From positions 5,456,001 through 5,520,000 of the forward strand of contig NZ_CP107567.1 in NCBI RefSeq assembly GCF_025854275.1: DNA of 64,000 nt, given 5' to 3'. The position numbers and the translations under genes are program-made. The stretch's first letter is position 1. Every line of letters starts with the position of its first letter. The notes beneath the pieces were generated by a model, which saw only the letters and a list, made by a program, of their open reading frames with translations, did not search any database and was not told where the DNA came from. Positions 53,701-62,068 of the stretch are shown piece after piece. The stretch comes from Streptomyces peucetius (lineage in GTDB: Bacteria > Actinomycetota > Actinomycetes > Streptomycetales > Streptomycetaceae).

Positions 53701-54451
53701 CGCACAGGTGGCGGAACTGATGACCGTCAAGCCGGAGCGCGAGAACTACTGGCAGCTCGACTCGGTGACCGAGGGAGATTCGCCGGACACCGGGACGGGG
53801 CAGGCACTGACCCTCGCGGGCGGCGCCAATGTGTTCATCCCACCGTCCGACGACCCCTACTACGGGGGCCCTTACCCGTTGGTCGGCGCCGGTCATCTGA
53901 TGCTCGACGGCGACGGGGACTACGCATCGACGGCGACCCCGCCGGTCACCGGCGCGGTGGGCTTCACAGTGGCAGCACGCGTCAGGCTCACAACGCTCGA
54001 TCCGGTCAAGTCCCAGACCGTGCTGTCGCTGCCGGGGTCTGCGGCGAACCGCCTCGCGGTTCGCTACCGGCCCGGCACGGACGCCGGAACGCCGTCGATG
54101 TGGGAGCTGGCGGTCGCCGAATCCGACTCGGCCACGGCACCGGTGAAGTCGTTCGCCGACGACCAGGTGCTCCCGGACACCGACCCGCAGGGGCAGCATC
54201 TGGCAGTCGTTTACGACGCGTTCGCCAACGAGATCCGGCTGTACGTGAACGGCATGCTCGCCGACCTCGCCCACGGGACGGACGACACGCTGTGGGCCGC
54301 CACTGGCGGTCTCCAAGTGGGCCGTTCCGCACTCAGCGCCGGCAGTGAGTATTTCGCGGGCGAGATCGACGAAGTCCGCGTCTACAGCGGAGCTGCGGAC
54401 AAGATCGCGGTTCAGAAGATGGCCAACCCGATGTCCCTGCCGGACATGTGA
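50777..54451 (+). CDS. Large exported LamG-domain protein of an RHS locus
   Basis: 1224 residues. The ATG shares its A with the upstream stop. The N-terminus has a basic stretch and a hydrophobic run (GALAAVAASAVLTGGF). Residues about 50-350 are a surface-protein region common upstream of Streptomyces RHS proteins (RREIFAEPDGTFTARQYTNP; VFPVVIDPIE). Fibronectin-like strands follow, then two LamG/concanavalin-like domains (about 780-980 and 1030-1215) with FSVSAWVRPSG, AGDLAEVRVFDRVL and AGEIDEVRVYSGA. No toxin tip is seen. It probably helps surface assembly or export of the RHS protein 81 bases downstream. Confidence 0.86.
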   Translation: MNDMENGRMSRRIRGGLVLRGALAAVAASAVLTGGFNPLPDDFAGNAPAPDQSAVGIGTPVQTEAEALTVAQKSGKKIEILGMRTARREIFAEPDGTFTARQYTNPIRTFQDGGWVDIDKTLMRRADGTVGPKAIAVALSFSDGTAGEPFVTMNQAGRELALTWPYGKLPAPVLEGETATYKDALPGIDLVVRAEADGFGHLLVVRTPEAAADPRLARVDLGLQTDGLTMKENASGALLAEDAAVGGTVFEAGKPVMWDSAAVKEAAARAQGPKAVSKALAAASAEAAPAPIVAPRAALAGPGGGGRTTPLGIELGEGKLSLVPDQNLLKDKDTVFPVVIDPIERTTSRAAWTGVMSGYPGEQDWKYSGSAGVGKCPTDYSPVSCNGVGVRRLLFTMPMSFYKDKQILGATFSARIDHIYSATPTAESIRLYRIGGKNYSITSSSDWSSTSDDWDDHIGTVDKAISPTSCSSQANLHFEGGSTGELTTEVKTAAAEGWSSMTLGLRAGDETTFPGWKRICGNTYLSIKYNNLPRKITTLSQNPGGVCESGADRPYSEVPPQLQAIASDPDHDNGNTDKVKVQFKVDWTDPLTNEAKSYTYLTPTWLSPTSGTKFVHTVKSTIPQNTVIYWSARAYDGDGYGPWSYDGDTVRCEFVYDKTMPGAPSVLSKQYPSDTVYHDGVGTYGSFTFSPNPNDQAANADVVKYRYAFDSTATPATTVTASTAGGPATVTWMPTRPGRHWVDVIAVDKAENPSTKAHYEFLVTEGTPVAAQWNFADVAGSTEAHEETGVFSANTGTGVAFEAEGPGGKVDSAAHFDGSPEAYADVSKTVLDTSKGFSVSAWVRPSGTPTRDMAVVSQDGTGEPGFTLGYDHTAGTWAFSVPVTDVESLGEWKAVATGVSVLPDQWVLLTGVYDATTSELRLYVNKDSKGVAQRRSVWRSYGPLQIGRSTAKSGYRDNFAGDLAEVRVFDRVLPAAQVAELMTVKPERENYWQLDSVTEGDSPDTGTGQALTLAGGANVFIPPSDDPYYGGPYPLVGAGHLMLDGDGDYASTATPPVTGAVGFTVAARVRLTTLDPVKSQTVLSLPGSAANRLAVRYRPGTDAGTPSMWELAVAESDSATAPVKSFADDQVLPDTDPQGQHLAVVYDAFANEIRLYVNGMLADLAHGTDDTLWAATGGLQVGRSALSAGSEYFAGEIDEVRVYSGAADKIAVQKMANPMSLPDM

Positions 54452-54532
54452 TCCCGACGGGCCGGTGGGCCGATCCCCGTGGCGGCCCACCCGCCCGTTA
54501 CCTTCCCACCCCTCTACGTGCGGAGACACGTG

Positions 54533-57500
54533 ATGCCATTTCGTGGCCGGTTGCTGAACCGGCGCATACCAGGGCGGTTGCTCGCAGCGACCGCTCTCGG
54601 CGTGACCATCGCCTTGACCGGCAGTACGGTCCAGGCCGTCCCCCTCACACAGGATCAAGCAGGCCGGGGTAGACCCGGCGTCCAGGACTTCGGCGACCCG
54701 GTGCAGGGCGTCGACGCCAAGGCCAAGTCACGCCCGCCCGACCCGGCCAGGAAGGCCGCCGTCACCGCACTCGACAAGCCGGTCTGGCCTGCCGGCGGCA
54801 GCGCCGAACTGTCCGTGGCGGCCTCCCCGCCGAAGACCGGGACCAAGGTCGGCGGCCTGCCCGTCTCGGTCTCCGCGGTGAAGTCGAAGCCGTCGAAGGC
54901 GGCCAGGACAGGAGCCGCCGCGGCCCCGTCCGCGCCCGCCAAGGTCAACGTGGACGTCCTTCCCTCCCGACGGGCCGCCGATCTTGGTGCGGGTGCGCTG
55001 CTGCGTGTCGAACGCGCCGACGACCGGGCCGAGAACGCCGCGGTTCGCCTCTCCGTCGACTACTCGGCCTTCGCCGAGGGTTACGGTGGCTCGTACGCCT
55101 CCCGGCTGCACCTCGTCCAGCTCCCGGCCTGTGCGACGGTCGCCACACCCGGCAGCAAGGCGTGCCCCGAGCTGCCGAAGCCGCTGCCGACGGTGAACGA
55201 CGTCGAGGACCGCACCGTGTCCGCGACGGTCGTCGCCGCGCCCGCACCCGAGCCGGGTCCCTCGACCATGGCCGTCGAAGGCGCGCAGCTCGTCGCGCTC
55301 GCGGCCGGCCCCTCCTCGGCCCAGGGCACGTACAAGGCCACTCCGCTGTCCCCCTCGGCCAGCTGGAGCGTCGCCAACTCATCGGGTGGCTTCAGCTGGA
55401 GCTACCCGATGCGGACGGTGCCCACGCCGGGTGGCCAGTCCCCGAGCATCGGTCTCGGCTACTCATCACAGTCCGCCGACGGACGCACCTCGGTGACCAA
55501 CAACCAGGGGTCCTGGGTCGGAGAGGGCTTCTCGTACGACCCGGGCTACATCGAGCGGCGTTACAAGCCGTGCTCCGACGACGGCCACTCCACTTCCGGT
55601 GAGCAGTGCTGGGCGTTCGACAACGCCTCGATCATGCTCAACGGCAGCTCGTCGGAGCTGATCAAGGACGACAAGACAGGGGAGTGGAAGTTCTCGTCCG
55701 ACGACGGCACCAAGGTCGAGAAGGCCACCGGCGCGACGCACAACGGCGACAACGACGGCGAGCACTGGAAGGTCACCACCTCCGACGGTACCGAGTACTG
55801 GTTCGGGCTGAACCGCCTGCCCGGCTGGACCAGCGGCAAGGAGACGACGGGCTCCACCTGGACCGTCCCCGTCTTCGGTGACGACTCCGGCGAACCCTGC
55901 TACAACGCCACCTTCACCAGCGCCCACTGCAAGCAGGCGTGGCGCTGGAGCCTCGACTACGTCAAGGACACGCACGGCAACGTGATGTCCTACTTCTACG
56001 CTCCCGAGACGAACCACTACGCCTTGAACGGCAAGACGGACGTCAACGGCACCGCGTACCACCGGGGCGGTTACCTGAAGCGTGTCGACTACGGTCAGCG
56101 TGACGGTGCCGTGTACGCCGCCAAGGCGCCCGCCCGTGTCGTTTTCGAGGTCGCTGAACGCTGCCTGCCGACGGCGGACTTCGACTGCGCGGAGGCCAAG
56201 CGGACCGAGGCGAACGCCTCCCACTGGCCGGACACCCCTGTCGACCAGGAGTGCAAGGCGAACACGAAGTGCACCGTCGGCCAGACCTTCTGGACGACGA
56301 AGCGCCTGACCGGCATCACCACGCAGATGCGCAAGAGCGCAACCGAGTACCAGGATGTGGACGCGTGGACATTGACGCATCTGTTCACGGACAACGGTGA
56401 CGACTCGAAGACTCTGTGGCTGACGAAGATCAACCACGAGGGACGGGTCGGTACCACGGCGAAACTGCCCACGCTGGAACTGTCCGGCGAGCAGCTCGCC
56501 AACCGGGTCGACGCCGTGGGCGACAACATCGCACCGTTCCACCGCTACCGGCTCGCCTCCGTCCTGAGCGAGACCGGGGCGCAGCTCGACATCAACTACG
56601 CACCGACCGAGTGCACCAAGGACGCGCTGCCCAAGCCGGGCGAGTCGACGAAGCGCTGCTACCCGGTCAAGTGGGCGCCCCCCGGCACCATCGAGCCCAT
56701 CACGGACTGGTTCCACAAGTACGTGGTCGCCGAGATCGTCGAGACCGATCGCACCGGCGGCAGCGACTCGCTCGTCACCCGGTACAACTACAACGGTGAC
56801 GCGGCCTGGCGCAAGGCCAAGCCGGACGGCATCACCGAGGACAAGTACCTCACGTGGGGCGGCTGGCAGGGCTACGGCAAGGTCACCGTCACCTCGGGCA
56901 GCGCCGACAAGCAGACCTCGCGGATCGACTACACGTATCTGCAGGGCATGGACGGCGACAAGAACGCGTCGGGCGGCACGCGTTCGGTGCAGGTCACGGA
57001 CTCAACCGGAGTCACGTACACAGACTCGGAGGAGTTCACGGGCCACCAGCTCGAGGCACACACCTACGACGGGACCAAGCTGGTCTCCAAGGTGATCAAC
57101 GAGCCGTGGAAGCACAACACGGCGACACAGACCCGCACCTGGGGCACCTCCCACTCGGTCATCGTCCGCTCCGACGTGGAACGCGGATACAGCCTCCTGT
57201 CCAACGGCGACTGGCGCGAGACGAAGAGCACCACGAAGTACGACACTGCGAACGGCACCGGCCGCGCGGTGGAGGTCGAGGACCTCGGCGACGTCTCCAC
57301 GGCCGTCGACGACACCTGCACCCGCACCTGGTACGCGGACAATGCCGCCGCCAACATCCTCTCCCTGCCGTCGCGCAGTGAGGCCGTGGGTGTAAAGTGC
57401 TCGGTCACCCCGGACCGGAAGACCCAGGTCCATGCCGACGAGCGGACCTCGTACGACGGCAAGGCGTTCGGCGAGGCCCCGATTAAGGGCGACGCCACCA

Positions 57501-60500
57501 GGACCGAGCGCCTCACCGCCCACAACGGCACCACCGGCACGTACCAGGTCACCGGCACCACCACGTACGACGCCTTCGGTCGCCCGCTGTCCCAGACGGA
57601 CGCTTCCGGGGCCGTGACCCGGACGGCGTACACCGATGTCAACGGCCTGATCTCGCAGACCAAGAACACCAATGCCCTCGGCCACGTCACGACCACCGAC
57701 TACGCGCCCGCCTGGGGCATGTCGGCCGGTCAGACCGACCCGAACGGCAAGCGCACCGACCTGGCCTACGACGCCCTGGGCCGCCTGACGTCTGTCTGGC
57801 TGCCGGACCGGGCGAAGACCCAGACACCGAGCATCAAGTACTCGTACAACGTCCGCCGCGACAAGGTGACGGCGGTCAAGACGGAGAAGATCGAGAACGG
57901 TGGCTCGTACGGGGCCGAGTACCAGCTGTATGACAGCCTGCTGCGCCCGCGCCAGCTCCAGACGGAGGGCCCGGGCGGGACTCGCATGGTCGCGGACGCC
58001 TTCTACGACGGAACCGGTAAGGTCAAGAAGACCCATCTCACGTACAACGCGGCCAACCCTCCGTCGGACGAACTGCTGGAAGTCCACAACGGCGAGGTGG
58101 GCCAGCAGAGTTTGATGGAGTACGACGGCCTCGGCCGCCCGACGGCGCAGATCGTGGCCGTGTCGGGCGTCGAGCAGTGGCGGACCACCACCACGTACAA
58201 CGGTGAGCGGACCACGGTCGACCCTCCGACGGGCGGCGTGCCCACCACCACCATCACGGACTTCGCGGGCAACACCAAGGAGATCTGGTACTACCGGGGC
58301 GATTCCCCGAACGGGCTGTCCGGCTACGACGTCACCAACTACACCTACACTCCGAAGAACCAGCTCAAGACGGTGACGGACGCCAAGGGCAACCAGTGGC
58401 GTTACGAATACGACCTGCTGGGCCGCAAGACGAAGAGCATCGACCCCGATGCGGGCACGTCCACGACGGTGTACGACGCGCTCGACCGTCCGGTGACGGC
58501 CACGGACAGCCGCGGCAAGAAGATCTCCACGGTCTACGACAAGCTCGGCCGCACCCTGTCCACGTGGCAGGGGGAGCCCACGACCGGCACCCGCCTCACG
58601 GAGACGCGCTACGACAAGGCAGGTCTTCTGGGGCACGCCTGGGCCGACATCAGCTACATCTCGCCGACGGAGTCGTTCGGCACCGTCATCATGACCTGGG
58701 ACGACTTCTACCGTCCGCTGAAGACGAACTACGTGGTGCCCGCCTCGCAGGGGGCACTCGCCGGCTCGTACACCTTCACATCGGTCTACAACAGTGACGG
58801 CACCCTTCAGTCCACCGGTCTGCCTGCCGCGGGCGGCCTGCCGGCCGAAGTGCTCGTAAATGGCTACGACGAGCTGCAGCGCCCGACGACACTCACGGGC
58901 TCGACCCCGTATGTCACCAACACGATCTACTCCAACCAGAGCCATCTGCAGCAGCTGGAGCTGTCGACCGGTAGCGGCAAGAAGGTCTGGCAGACCTTCG
59001 ACTACGAGACCGGCACCGATCGTCTGAAGCGCGTGGTGGTCGACGTCTACGGCGCGGCCGCACCGGCGAAGGAGGCGCACTACTCCTACGACCAGGCCGG
59101 CAACGTCCTTTCCATCGCGGACACGTCGAACGCTGCCTCGCCCGACGTGCAGTGCTTCGGCTACGACTCGCGCCAGCGCCTCGCCGAGGCGTGGAGCCCC
59201 GCCTCCACCGTGGCCGACGCCTCAGGAAGCGGCTCGATCGGTTCGGCGGCGCCAGTGGCAGGCAAGGGCCCGACGGCCTGCCAGGCCGCCCCGGGCGCGA
59301 ACCCGCTCGGTGGGCCGGCTCCGTACTGGAAGTCGTACGTCACCGACGCCATCGGCAACCGGACGTCCGAGACGGTCCACGACGCAAGCCTCGACCCGAC
59401 GAAGAACATCACCCGCACCTACAGCTACGGCGGCGCGGGAACCCTCGGTGACGGCCCGCACCAGCTGACCAAGGTCGTCGAGAACACCCCGACCGGCGAT
59501 CGGCAGTCGACCTACGAGTACGACAACACCGGCAACACCACCAAGCGCACGATCGGCGGCGACGCCCAGGTGCTGGAGTGGACGGACACCGGCAAGCTCG
59601 CCAAGGCGACGGAGGCCGACGGGTCGGAGACGACCTATCTGTACGACAGCGGCGGCAACCGGGTCCAGCGCAAGGACCCGACGGGCACGACGGTGTACCT
59701 GCCCGGCATGGAGCTGAAGCTCTCGGCCGACGGCACCAAGGAGGAAGCCACCCGCTACTACTCGCACGCGGGCCAGACGGTCGCGGTGCGCACGAACGAC
59801 GGCAAGGTGTCGTTCATCGCCTCCGACCACCACGGCACAGGTGAAGTCGCCATCGACGCCGCGACGGGCTCGATCTCGCAGCGCCGCTTCGACCCGTTTG
59901 GTGTCGAACGGGGCGAGGCGACCGGCACATGGCCGGGTGAGAAGGGCTATGTCGGCGGCACGATGGACAAGTCGACCGGGCTGACACATCTGGGCGCGCG
60001 CGAGTACGACGCGGTCATCGGCAGGTTCATTTCCGTCGACCCGATCATCGAACACACGCAGCCGCAGCAGATCAACGGCTACAACTACGCCAACAACTCC
60101 CCAGTGACCCATGCCGATCCGAGCGGCATGATCATTCCCGAGTGTCTCGAGGGTCGCATCGAGTGCAGTGGCGGACAGCCCGTACGCCCCGGCTCGATCG
60201 ATGATGCGGACAAGGATGTCGATGACGCGGAGGACGAGCTAGCAGGGGCACAGGGCCAGCAGACTGCTGCCAAGCAGCGCATCAAGGCGGCAGGCAAGGC
60301 CCTGGTGCAGATCGCTCGGGACCTCCTGGGTGTCGACGCCGCCCTTGACTGTGTCTCCAGCGGCGACATGGGCGCCTGCGGCGAGACATTGCTCAACATC
60401 GCGGGCAGCTTCGCCGGCGGTATCGCGGGCAAGATCCTCGCCAAGTACGGCGCACCGTGGAACTGGGCTAAGGGCGCCAAACTCGCGAAGCGCGTCGTCG

Positions 60501-61486
60501 GCCTGGTGGGCGACCTGATAGGTGGCGTCAAGGACCTGTGGGCGGCCAACAAGGCGGTCAGCAAGGCCCAGGACGGTTTGGCCAAGGCGAAGGACGCCCT
60601 GGCGGCGGCCAAGGCGAAGGCAGCAGCCGCCCTGAAGAAGGGCAAGTGTCACAGCTTCCTGCCCGGCACGGAGGTCCTTCTCGCCGACGGCACGACCAAA
60701 CCGATCGAGGACGTCGCACTCGGTGACAAGGTCACTGTCACCGACCCCGAAACCGGTGAGACGACCATCCGCGAGGTAGCGGGCACGATCGTCACCGAGG
60801 ACGACAAGCACTTCGTCGACCTCACCATCACCGGTGCCTCGGGCATTCCTGAGGCATTGATTGCCACCACGACGCATCCGTTCTGGGTCGTGTCCAAGGG
60901 CGAGTGGATCGAGGCGGGCGACCTCCTCCGCGGCATGACTCTGCGCACCCCTGCGGGTGACATCGTCGAGGTGACGGACACGCGCCACTTTGACCAGCGT
61001 CAGCGCACCCATGATCTGACCATCACCGGTATCCACACGTACTATGTGCTCGCGGGGGCTACACCGGTCCTGGTTCACAATTGTGGTGGTGCGCTAGAGG
61101 GCGCTCAGGGAGTCGCTGATGCGTCAGCTTCCATTCGCCCTTCCGCAGCAAGGCCAGCGGTTGCGGAAGCGATTCAGTTGCCGAGTGGGCGGGTCATAGC
61201 GAGTGCCAGTGTTCGCGGAGCAACGGTTCGCATACACCCGGCCGTTCAGGCAGTCCTCAACACGGTTGCTCCCGGCGCCCGCGGCGTCGGTCATGGACAA
61301 TGTGGGATGGCTGTATGTCTCTCGCAGGCGCTCTTTAGCGGAGAGAGCCCAATGGGAGCCGATGCGGCAGCAGTCCTGATCAGAGGCGACGTTGGTCACC
61401 CCAAGCACGGATTCCCGGTGGGCCCGTGTAATAGCTGCAAGGCTCTTTCTGAGCACTTCAACCTCAACTTCTTGACAGGTGACTAG
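54533..61486 (+). CDS. RHS-repeat polymorphic toxin with Hint module and YwqJ-like deaminase tip
   Basis: 2317 residues from ATG 54533 (GGAG at 7 bases; GTG 54530 possible). Residues 1-38 are a signal peptide (LLAATALGVTIALTGSTVQA). RHS/YD strands fill about 250-1780 (YDALGRLTSVWLPDRAKTQT; YDLLGRKTKSIDPDAG; YDKLGRTLSTWQGEP). The RHS-associated core is at about 1784-1865 (GAREYDAVIGRFISVDPI). A helical segment (about 1870-2035) is followed by a Hint domain from Cys2039 (CHSFLPGTEVLLADG, TTTHPFWV) to HN-Cys2184. The tip (2185-2317) carries GHGQCGMAVC (Cys2257) and PCNSC (Cys2299/2302), resembling YwqJ-type deaminases, but with Met where the catalytic Glu is expected. An immunity-like gene follows. 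Confidence 0.9.
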   Translation: MPFRGRLLNRRIPGRLLAATALGVTIALTGSTVQAVPLTQDQAGRGRPGVQDFGDPVQGVDAKAKSRPPDPARKAAVTALDKPVWPAGGSAELSVAASPPKTGTKVGGLPVSVSAVKSKPSKAARTGAAAAPSAPAKVNVDVLPSRRAADLGAGALLRVERADDRAENAAVRLSVDYSAFAEGYGGSYASRLHLVQLPACATVATPGSKACPELPKPLPTVNDVEDRTVSATVVAAPAPEPGPSTMAVEGAQLVALAAGPSSAQGTYKATPLSPSASWSVANSSGGFSWSYPMRTVPTPGGQSPSIGLGYSSQSADGRTSVTNNQGSWVGEGFSYDPGYIERRYKPCSDDGHSTSGEQCWAFDNASIMLNGSSSELIKDDKTGEWKFSSDDGTKVEKATGATHNGDNDGEHWKVTTSDGTEYWFGLNRLPGWTSGKETTGSTWTVPVFGDDSGEPCYNATFTSAHCKQAWRWSLDYVKDTHGNVMSYFYAPETNHYALNGKTDVNGTAYHRGGYLKRVDYGQRDGAVYAAKAPARVVFEVAERCLPTADFDCAEAKRTEANASHWPDTPVDQECKANTKCTVGQTFWTTKRLTGITTQMRKSATEYQDVDAWTLTHLFTDNGDDSKTLWLTKINHEGRVGTTAKLPTLELSGEQLANRVDAVGDNIAPFHRYRLASVLSETGAQLDINYAPTECTKDALPKPGESTKRCYPVKWAPPGTIEPITDWFHKYVVAEIVETDRTGGSDSLVTRYNYNGDAAWRKAKPDGITEDKYLTWGGWQGYGKVTVTSGSADKQTSRIDYTYLQGMDGDKNASGGTRSVQVTDSTGVTYTDSEEFTGHQLEAHTYDGTKLVSKVINEPWKHNTATQTRTWGTSHSVIVRSDVERGYSLLSNGDWRETKSTTKYDTANGTGRAVEVEDLGDVSTAVDDTCTRTWYADNAAANILSLPSRSEAVGVKCSVTPDRKTQVHADERTSYDGKAFGEAPIKGDATRTERLTAHNGTTGTYQVTGTTTYDAFGRPLSQTDASGAVTRTAYTDVNGLISQTKNTNALGHVTTTDYAPAWGMSAGQTDPNGKRTDLAYDALGRLTSVWLPDRAKTQTPSIKYSYNVRRDKVTAVKTEKIENGGSYGAEYQLYDSLLRPRQLQTEGPGGTRMVADAFYDGTGKVKKTHLTYNAANPPSDELLEVHNGEVGQQSLMEYDGLGRPTAQIVAVSGVEQWRTTTTYNGERTTVDPPTGGVPTTTITDFAGNTKEIWYYRGDSPNGLSGYDVTNYTYTPKNQLKTVTDAKGNQWRYEYDLLGRKTKSIDPDAGTSTTVYDALDRPVTATDSRGKKISTVYDKLGRTLSTWQGEPTTGTRLTETRYDKAGLLGHAWADISYISPTESFGTVIMTWDDFYRPLKTNYVVPASQGALAGSYTFTSVYNSDGTLQSTGLPAAGGLPAEVLVNGYDELQRPTTLTGSTPYVTNTIYSNQSHLQQLELSTGSGKKVWQTFDYETGTDRLKRVVVDVYGAAAPAKEAHYSYDQAGNVLSIADTSNAASPDVQCFGYDSRQRLAEAWSPASTVADASGSGSIGSAAPVAGKGPTACQAAPGANPLGGPAPYWKSYVTDAIGNRTSETVHDASLDPTKNITRTYSYGGAGTLGDGPHQLTKVVENTPTGDRQSTYEYDNTGNTTKRTIGGDAQVLEWTDTGKLAKATEADGSETTYLYDSGGNRVQRKDPTGTTVYLPGMELKLSADGTKEEATRYYSHAGQTVAVRTNDGKVSFIASDHHGTGEVAIDAATGSISQRRFDPFGVERGEATGTWPGEKGYVGGTMDKSTGLTHLGAREYDAVIGRFISVDPIIEHTQPQQINGYNYANNSPVTHADPSGMIIPECLEGRIECSGGQPVRPGSIDDADKDVDDAEDELAGAQGQQTAAKQRIKAAGKALVQIARDLLGVDAALDCVSSGDMGACGETLLNIAGSFAGGIAGKILAKYGAPWNWAKGAKLAKRVVGLVGDLIGGVKDLWAANKAVSKAQDGLAKAKDALAAAKAKAAAALKKGKCHSFLPGTEVLLADGTTKPIEDVALGDKVTVTDPETGETTIREVAGTIVTEDDKHFVDLTITGASGIPEALIATTTHPFWVVSKGEWIEAGDLLRGMTLRTPAGDIVEVTDTRHFDQRQRTHDLTITGIHTYYVLAGATPVLVHNCGGALEGAQGVADASASIRPSAARPAVAEAIQLPSGRVIASASVRGATVRIHPAVQAVLNTVAPGARGVGHGQCGMAVCLSQALFSGESPMGADAAAVLIRGDVGHPKHGFPVGPCNSCKALSEHFNLNFLTGD

Positions 61487-61487
61487 G

Positions 61488-61943
61488 GTGAGTGAGCTAT
61501 CCGAAGAGGCTGAGCGGGCACTCCTGCTCGCAGGTTGGACGCCTGGCCGGTGCGTTGATACATCGGCCTGGCGTGCCCGACTGGAGGACTCTGGATTCGT
61601 CATGCACGAGGCGGCCGAGAGCTTCCTCTCCGAATTTGGTGGCCTGTCTTTCGAGTACGGCGGTGATGGGATTTCGCGGGCGCGAGAAGCCTTCGAACTT
61701 GATCCACTACTCGCACTCGGCGAGGATGACAGATTTAGCGAGTGGGGTGAATTGACCGGGGTGACACTGTTCCCGATTGGTGAACTCGATCAGGGCAGGT
61801 ACTTCCTTGGTCTCGATGAAGCGGGGACGATCTACCTTGTAGCCGATTGGCTCGCGCAGTTTGGTGTGGGCCTCAACGGGATGGAAAGTCTCATTCTGGG
61901 CGTCGCGCCAGAAGTGCTCTACGATTGCTATCCGCAACCTTGA
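61488..61943 (+). CDS. SUKH-type (SUKH-3-like) immunity protein
   Basis: 151 residues from GTG 61488, where AGGTGA (61477-61482) is at 5 bases; the alternative GTG 61479 adds three residues. Either start overlaps or abuts the end of the RHS toxin. The N-terminal pattern LLLAGWTPGRCVDTSAWRA, then FLSEFGGLSFEYGG, and the C-terminal FPIGELDQGRYFLGLDEAG match the SUKH-3 family, known to be paired with YwqJ-type deaminase toxins. It would stay in the cytoplasm and bind the toxin tip to protect the producer and its kin. Codon use is less GC-rich than in the conserved genes. Confidence 0.82.
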   Translation: MSELSEEAERALLLAGWTPGRCVDTSAWRARLEDSGFVMHEAAESFLSEFGGLSFEYGGDGISRAREAFELDPLLALGEDDRFSEWGELTGVTLFPIGELDQGRYFLGLDEAGTIYLVADWLAQFGVGLNGMESLILGVAPEVLYDCYPQP

Positions 61944-61982
61944 TTACCGGAGTTCGGCTCAAGGCCGTCATGGCTTATCGAG

Positions 61983-62068
61983 TTTGACGGAACGGTTGCA
62001 GCCAGAAGCCCGCCGGTTGATTTCCGGCGGGCTTCTGGGGTGTTTGACGGCAACGGTGACGGCAACGT
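61983..62068. repeat. Direct repeats beside the integrase gene (possible attachment-site region)
   Basis: TTTGACGG-AACGGT (61983-61996), TTTGACGGCAACGGT (62043-62057) and TGACGGCAACGT (62057-62068) are repeats of one unit within 85 bases, directly at the 3' end of int. In integrative elements of the pSAM2 type the attachment site and integrase-binding repeats lie here. No tRNA 3' end is recognisable, so the exact core is unknown. Confidence 0.5.
62003..62037. terminator. Terminator between the immunity gene and int
   Basis: Arms 62003-62016 and 62024-62037 (CAGAAGCCCGCCGG and its complement) pair over 14 bp with the loop TTGATTT. It lies between convergent genes and can serve both. Confidence 0.85.

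Noticed and set aside
57002..59080. 692-codon minus-strand frame opposite the RHS repeats
   Set aside because: It mirrors the repetitive RHS coding sequence, with no signals of its own.
61944..62067. Possible tRNA 3' end as attachment site
   Set aside because: No GGTTCRANTCC-type T-arm or CCA-end acceptor stem is recognisable on either strand. The symmetric sequence at 62003-62037 is a terminator.
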